Positions 60,694 to 64,000 of a stretch of DNA of 64,000 nucleotides are shown piece by piece. The notes under the pieces were generated by a model. That model was given only the letters and a program-made list of their open reading frames with translations, searched no databases and was not told the DNA's origin. How positions within the stretch are numbered: the stretch's first letter is position 1; each line of letters starts with the position of its first letter. The position numbers were made by a program, and so were the translations under genes. The stretch is from Streptomyces sp. NBC_00102 (GTDB lineage Bacteria > Actinomycetota > Actinomycetes > Streptomycetales > Streptomycetaceae). The DNA lies in contig NZ_JAPEMC010000003.1 in assembly GCF_026343115.1 (NCBI RefSeq), positions 248,001 through 312,000 of the forward strand, given 5' to 3'.

Positions 60694-61707
60694 TCATGAC
60701 GGGACGGACACCCCCGCGTCGCTGTGCCCGTCCGCCATCCGGTGCGCCCACGGCGGGTTGGGGCCGGCGACCGCGCAGGTCAGGGCCGCCACCCGGACCG
60801 CGTACGCGCAGGCGTCCCACACCCCTTCCCGGTCCAGCCGTTCGAGCCGGCCGCCCAGCAGACCGCGGCCCCCGAGGTGGTGCAGGAGCCCCGCGGTGAA
60901 GGCGTCCCCGGCGCCGACCGTGTCGACCACCCGGACGGGCACACCGGGTACGCGGACCCGCCGGCCGTCGAGCGAGGCGAGGGCACCGTGTGCGCCGAGG
61001 GTGATCACCACCAGACGGGCTCCCGCTTCGTGGAAGCCGTCGCAGGCCGCTTCGACCGTGGTGCCCGGCGACACGGCGTCGAGGTCGTCCTGGCTCAGTC
61101 GCAGGATGTCCGCCACCGCGCACCAGCCGGGGAGCCGGTCGCGGTACGTCTGCGGGTCGACCAGAGCGGGCCTGACGTTGGGGTCGATGCTGACCGTGGA
61201 GTGCCGGCGCGCCCCGGTCAGCAACTCCTCCACCAGCGAGCCGCCCGGCTCGCGGACCAGGGCGAGCGAACCGGTGTGCACACAGGCCGAGTCGCGCAGA
61301 TCCGCGGCGGCCAGCTCCGCCCGCGTCCACTGCCAGTCGGCGGCGCCCTCGGCGTGGAAGGAGTACGAGGCCTGGCCGCCCGCGTCGAGATCGGCGACGG
61401 CGAGGGTGCTCGGCTCGGCGGCGGTGGGCGCGTCGGACAGGTCGACCCCGGACTCCAGCAGCCGGGTGCGGAACAGGCGGCCGAAGACATCGCCCGACAG
61501 CCTCGCCATCAAGCGGGTCGGCGTACCGAGACGGGCCAGGCCCACGGCGGTGTTGGCCGGACCACCGCCCGGCAGGACGCGCAGACGCATGCCCTCTTCG
61601 TCCGGCGACGGGGCCGACGGGCTGCCGCCCGGGGGCGTGGATCCGAGGTCGGCGAAGACGTCGGCGACACACTCTCCCAGCACGGTGACCTGACGCGGTG
61701 TCTGCAT
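60694..61707 (-). CDS. PfkB-family carbohydrate kinase (probable fructokinase)
   Basis: A 337-residue ribokinase-fold enzyme. N-terminal VLGECVADVFADLG, the substrate-site LPGGGPANTAVGLARLG, and C-terminal VDTVGAGDAFTAGLL, with the catalytic base Asp268. It likely phosphorylates fructose released from fructan by the neighbouring GH32 enzyme, consistent with the shared operators; ribose or another sugar is possible. ATG 61707 has GGAGGG 8 bp upstream. Divergent from the ABC importer genes. Confidence 0.88.
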   Translation of the reverse strand: MQTPRQVTVLGECVADVFADLGSTPPGGSPSAPSPDEEGMRLRVLPGGGPANTAVGLARLGTPTRLMARLSGDVFGRLFRTRLLESGVDLSDAPTAAEPSTLAVADLDAGGQASYSFHAEGAADWQWTRAELAAADLRDSACVHTGSLALVREPGGSLVEELLTGARRHSTVSIDPNVRPALVDPQTYRDRLPGWCAVADILRLSQDDLDAVSPGTTVEAACDGFHEAGARLVVITLGAHGALASLDGRRVRVPGVPVRVVDTVGAGDAFTAGLLHHLGGRGLLGGRLERLDREGVWDACAYAVRVAALTCAVAGPNPPWAHRMADGHSDAGVSVPS

Positions 61708-61873
61708 GGGTGAACCCTCCAGGTGGGACGGGGAATCGGGCGTTCGCGGGCCGCGTCCGCCGCGCGAACCGGAGGGGCGCGGCACCGGGGATCGGCCCTT
61801 CACTCGGTCAACTTGCTTTCCGCGCAAGGCATTGACGTCGGTGGACCGGGAGTCCATCATCCTCCGCAAGCGG

Positions 61874-61903
61874 TGTCAACGATGACATGTGTCAACGATG
61901 ACA
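61874..61903. promoter_or_regulatory. Operator pair in the kinase/ABC-importer divergent region
   Basis: Two identical copies of TGTCAACGATGACA at 61874-61887 and 61890-61903, 16 bp apart, in the 292-bp gap 61708-61999. They match the sites before the GH32 gene except for one inner base, linking kinase, importer and hydrolase to one regulator. Confidence 0.8.
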
Positions 61904-61999
61904 CCGCGACGGTCACGTACTCCGGCACGCCTCCGCCACCCCACGCCCTTGGGCACGCCTCCGCCACCCCACCCCACCGCTTCCCACAGGAGTCGCACC

Positions 62000-63007
62000 A
62001 TGTCCCGTAGAGCCCGTCCGGTCCTCGCCCTCGGCGTCGCCGGCCTCACCCTGTCCCTGGCCGCCTGCGGATCCGGTTCGGGCGCCGCCGACGACTCCTC
62101 GTCCGGCGGCAAGGTGAAGGTCGGCCTGATCACGAAGACGGACACCAACCCGTACTTCGTGAAGATGAAGCAGGGTGCCGAGCAGGCCGCCAAGAGCGCG
62201 GACGTCGAACTGACCACCGCTGCGGGAAAGTTCGACGGGGACAACGCCGGTCAGATCACCGCGCTGGAGAACATGGTCGCTGCCGGGGTCAAGGGAGTGC
62301 TGATCACCCCCAACGACTCCAAGGCCATCGTCCCGGCGATCGCCAAGGCCCGGGCCAAGGGCGTGCTCGTCATCGCCCTGGACACGCCTCCGGAGCCGCA
62401 GAGCGCCGTCGACGCGCTGTTCGCCACCGACAACGTGAAGGCCGGTGAGCTGATCGGCGCCTACGCCAAGGCCGCGATGGGCGGCAAGCCGGTGAAGATC
62501 GCCACGCTGGACCTGGCCCCCGGTGTGTCGGTCGGCGTCCAGCGGCACGACGGGTTCGTCAAAGGCTTCGGCATCGACGCCTCCGACCCGTCGATCGTCT
62601 GCTCCCAGGACACCGGCGGCGACCAGGCCAAGGGGCAGACGGCCATGGAGACGTGCCTGCAGAAGGCACCCGACGTCAATCTGGTGTACGCGATCAACGA
62701 ACCCGCCGCGCTCGGCGCGTACACCGCCATCAAGGCCAAGGGCCGCGAGAACGACGTCATGATCGTGGCGATCGACGGCGGCTGCGCCGGGGTGGCGGCG
62801 GTCAAGGAGGGCAAGATCGCGGCCACTTCGCAGCAGTACCCCCTCAAGATGGCGGCCGACGGCGTGAAGGCGGTCGTCGAGTACGCCAAGTCCGGCAAGA
62901 AGGACACCGGTTACACCGACACCGGGGTCAAGCTCATCACCGACGAGCCGCAGACCGGCGCCGAGTCCGAGGACACCGGCTTCGGTACGCAGAACTGCTG
63001 GGGCTGA
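62000..63007 (+). CDS. Sugar ABC transporter substrate-binding lipoprotein (ribose/fructose type)
   Basis: A 335-residue periplasmic-binding-protein type 1 lipoprotein. The signal ends in lipobox LSLAAC (Cys23). Mature protein: VKVGLITKTDTNPYFVKMKQGAEQAAK, LITPNDSKAIVPAIAKARAKGV, and IVAIDGGCAGVAAVKEGKIAATSQQYP, the RbsB/FrcB pattern. It captures the sugar at the cell surface for the permease encoded 5 bp downstream. ATG 62000 has AGGAG 7-8 bp upstream. Given the GH32 and kinase neighbours, fructose or a fructo-oligosaccharide is the likely ligand. Confidence 0.9.
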   Translation: MSRRARPVLALGVAGLTLSLAACGSGSGAADDSSSGGKVKVGLITKTDTNPYFVKMKQGAEQAAKSADVELTTAAGKFDGDNAGQITALENMVAAGVKGVLITPNDSKAIVPAIAKARAKGVLVIALDTPPEPQSAVDALFATDNVKAGELIGAYAKAAMGGKPVKIATLDLAPGVSVGVQRHDGFVKGFGIDASDPSIVCSQDTGGDQAKGQTAMETCLQKAPDVNLVYAINEPAALGAYTAIKAKGRENDVMIVAIDGGCAGVAAVKEGKIAATSQQYPLKMAADGVKAVVEYAKSGKKDTGYTDTGVKLITDEPQTGAESEDTGFGTQNCWG

Positions 63008-63012
63008 GCCGC

Positions 63013-64000
63013 ATGACCACCTCCGCTCCGCTCGCCGTACGCGCCGACGGGCCGGCCGCTCTGCGCCGGCTCCTCTCCTCACCGTCCGCCGGGCCGCTGG
63101 CGGCCCTGATCCTCGCGTCGGTGTTCTTCTCCACGGCCACCGACCAGTTCCTCTCCGGCGGCAACTTCTCGCTGATCCTCCAGCAGGTCATGGTGGTCGG
63201 CACCCTCGCCATCGGGCAGACGCTGATCATCCTCACCGCGGGGATCGACCTCTCCTGCGGCGCGGTCATGGCCTTCGGCGGCATCCTCATCGCCAAACTG
63301 GCCGTAGAGGGTCCGCTGCCGCCGCTGCTCGCCATCGCCCTGGGAATCCTGGCCTGCGCGGGATTCGGCCTGGTCAACGGGGTGCTGGTGCGCGTCGTGC
63401 CGCTGCCGCCGTTCATCGTGACGCTGGGAATGCTCAATGTCGCCTTCGCGCTGACCCACATCTACTCCGAGGAACAGACGGTCACCGGCCTTCCCGGACC
63501 GCTCACCGTGCTGGGCCGGACGTTTCCGCTCGGCAGGACCGACGTCACCTACGGTTCGCTGGTCACCGTCGCGCTCTTCCTCGGCTTCGCCTACGCGCTG
63601 AGCAGTACCGCCTGGGGCAAGCACGTGTACGCCCTCGGCAACAGCGCGGAGAGCGCCCGGCTCAGCGGCATCCGGGTGTCCCGGCTGACCGTGGGGGTCT
63701 ACACGATCGCCGGGCTGGTCTACGGGATCGCGGCGCTGCTGCTGGTCTCCCGTACCGGTGTCGGCGACCCGCAGGCCGGCCAGACCGACAACCTCGACAG
63801 CATCACCGCGGTCGTGCTCGGCGGTACGAGCCTGTTCGGGGGGCGCGGCACGGTGCTCGGCACCCTCGTCGGCGTACTCGTCGTCGGCGTGTTCCGCAAC
63901 GGCCTCCAGCTGATGGGCGTCTCGTCCGTCTACCAGACGCTGGTCACCGGCGTTCTGGTCATCCTGGCGGTCACCGTCGACCAGCTCTCACGAAAGGGGA
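63013..64000 (+). CDS. Sugar ABC transporter permease (RbsC/FrcC type), truncated by window end
   Basis: The first 329 codons are visible, with no stop before the window edge. A polytopic permease of the ribose class: QQVMVVGTLAIGQTLIILTAGIDLSCGAVMAFGGI, the conserved PPFIVTLGMLNVAFALTHI, and the EAA-like cytoplasmic segment SAESARLSGIRVSRLTVGVYTIAG. SITAVVLGGTSLFGGRGTVLGTLVG and NGLQLMGVSSVYQTLVTGVLVILAV follow, close to the expected C-terminus. An ATPase gene should lie just beyond the window. Confidence 0.9.
   Translation, partial: MTTSAPLAVRADGPAALRRLLSSPSAGPLAALILASVFFSTATDQFLSGGNFSLILQQVMVVGTLAIGQTLIILTAGIDLSCGAVMAFGGILIAKLAVEGPLPPLLAIALGILACAGFGLVNGVLVRVVPLPPFIVTLGMLNVAFALTHIYSEEQTVTGLPGPLTVLGRTFPLGRTDVTYGSLVTVALFLGFAYALSSTAWGKHVYALGNSAESARLSGIRVSRLTVGVYTIAGLVYGIAALLLVSRTGVGDPQAGQTDNLDSITAVVLGGTSLFGGRGTVLGTLVGVLVVGVFRNGLQLMGVSSVYQTLVTGVLVILAVTVDQLSRKG

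Noticed and set aside
1..64000. CRISPR arrays, rRNA or tRNA genes, prophage or plasmid origins
   Set aside because: Read for regularly spaced repeats, tRNA cloverleaf and rRNA signatures; none seen. The 32-bp repeat at 52529 has no spacers.

Overview
The window is high-GC DNA from an actinomycete, almost certainly a Streptomyces. The evidence is codon usage with G/C in third positions, frequent GTG starts, a chaplin gene, a MelC tyrosinase pair, a butyrolactone-type hormone receptor with its AfsA-family synthase, and a mycothiol-dependent-enzyme family member. No rRNA, tRNA or CRISPR array was found. I saw no in-frame TTA codon in the called genes, from a scan by eye.

Left part (1-12 kb). 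A four-gene leftward operon (nitronate monooxygenase, YciI-ABM fusion, FAD-dependent fumarate-reductase-like enzyme, DRE-TIM aldolase) lies behind a LysR gene. Next comes a compact hormone locus: an AfsA-family synthase, an acyl-CoA-dehydrogenase-like flavoprotein and a HAD phosphatase in overlapping genes, a second TetR regulator, and a divergent receptor gene. A strong inverted repeat sits in the divergent promoter and two related sites precede the second TetR and the LysR gene. The arrangement matches mmfR-mmfLHP of the methylenomycin furan system. A divergent ArsR/MFS pair follows.

12-21 kb. RNase HI, a short-chain dehydrogenase, an ABC exporter behind a SoxR/MerR-type promoter, an alpha/beta hydrolase in a decayed stretch that contains a frameshifted glyoxalase-family pseudogene, a coiled-coil membrane protein, and a membrane-anchored endonuclease/exonuclease/phosphatase protein.

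21-31 kb. An eight-gene co-directional exopolysaccharide operon, nearly every junction overlapping. It encodes two GT4 glycosyltransferases, an initiating sugar-phosphate transferase, an O-antigen-polymerase-like protein, a MurJ/Wzx flippase, a NodB deacetylase, a Wzz-like protein and a GNAT/CelD-type acyltransferase. A short chaplin gene follows, and then the convergent melC1-melC2 pair.

33-51 kb. Cytochrome P450, GH26-like hydrolase, Nudix, apolipoprotein N-acyltransferase, PH-domain protein, second glutamate-racemase-like protein, HpnB-like glycosyltransferase, proline/glutamine-rich protein, MOSC protein, Rv1733c-like protein, a beta-helix/AAA+ fusion, a large membrane hydrolase, DeoR regulator, SRPBCC protein and cysteine desulfhydrase.

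51-64 kb. Anti-sigma-like ATPase, ROK repressor divergent from an MFS transporter (apparently leaderless), XRE-cupin regulator, B3/4-domain protein and mycothiol-dependent-type enzyme. Last is a fructan-utilisation locus: secreted GH32 enzyme, PfkB sugar kinase and the start of a ribose-type ABC importer. Five copies of one 14-bp palindrome tie the last group into a single regulon whose repressor is not in the window.
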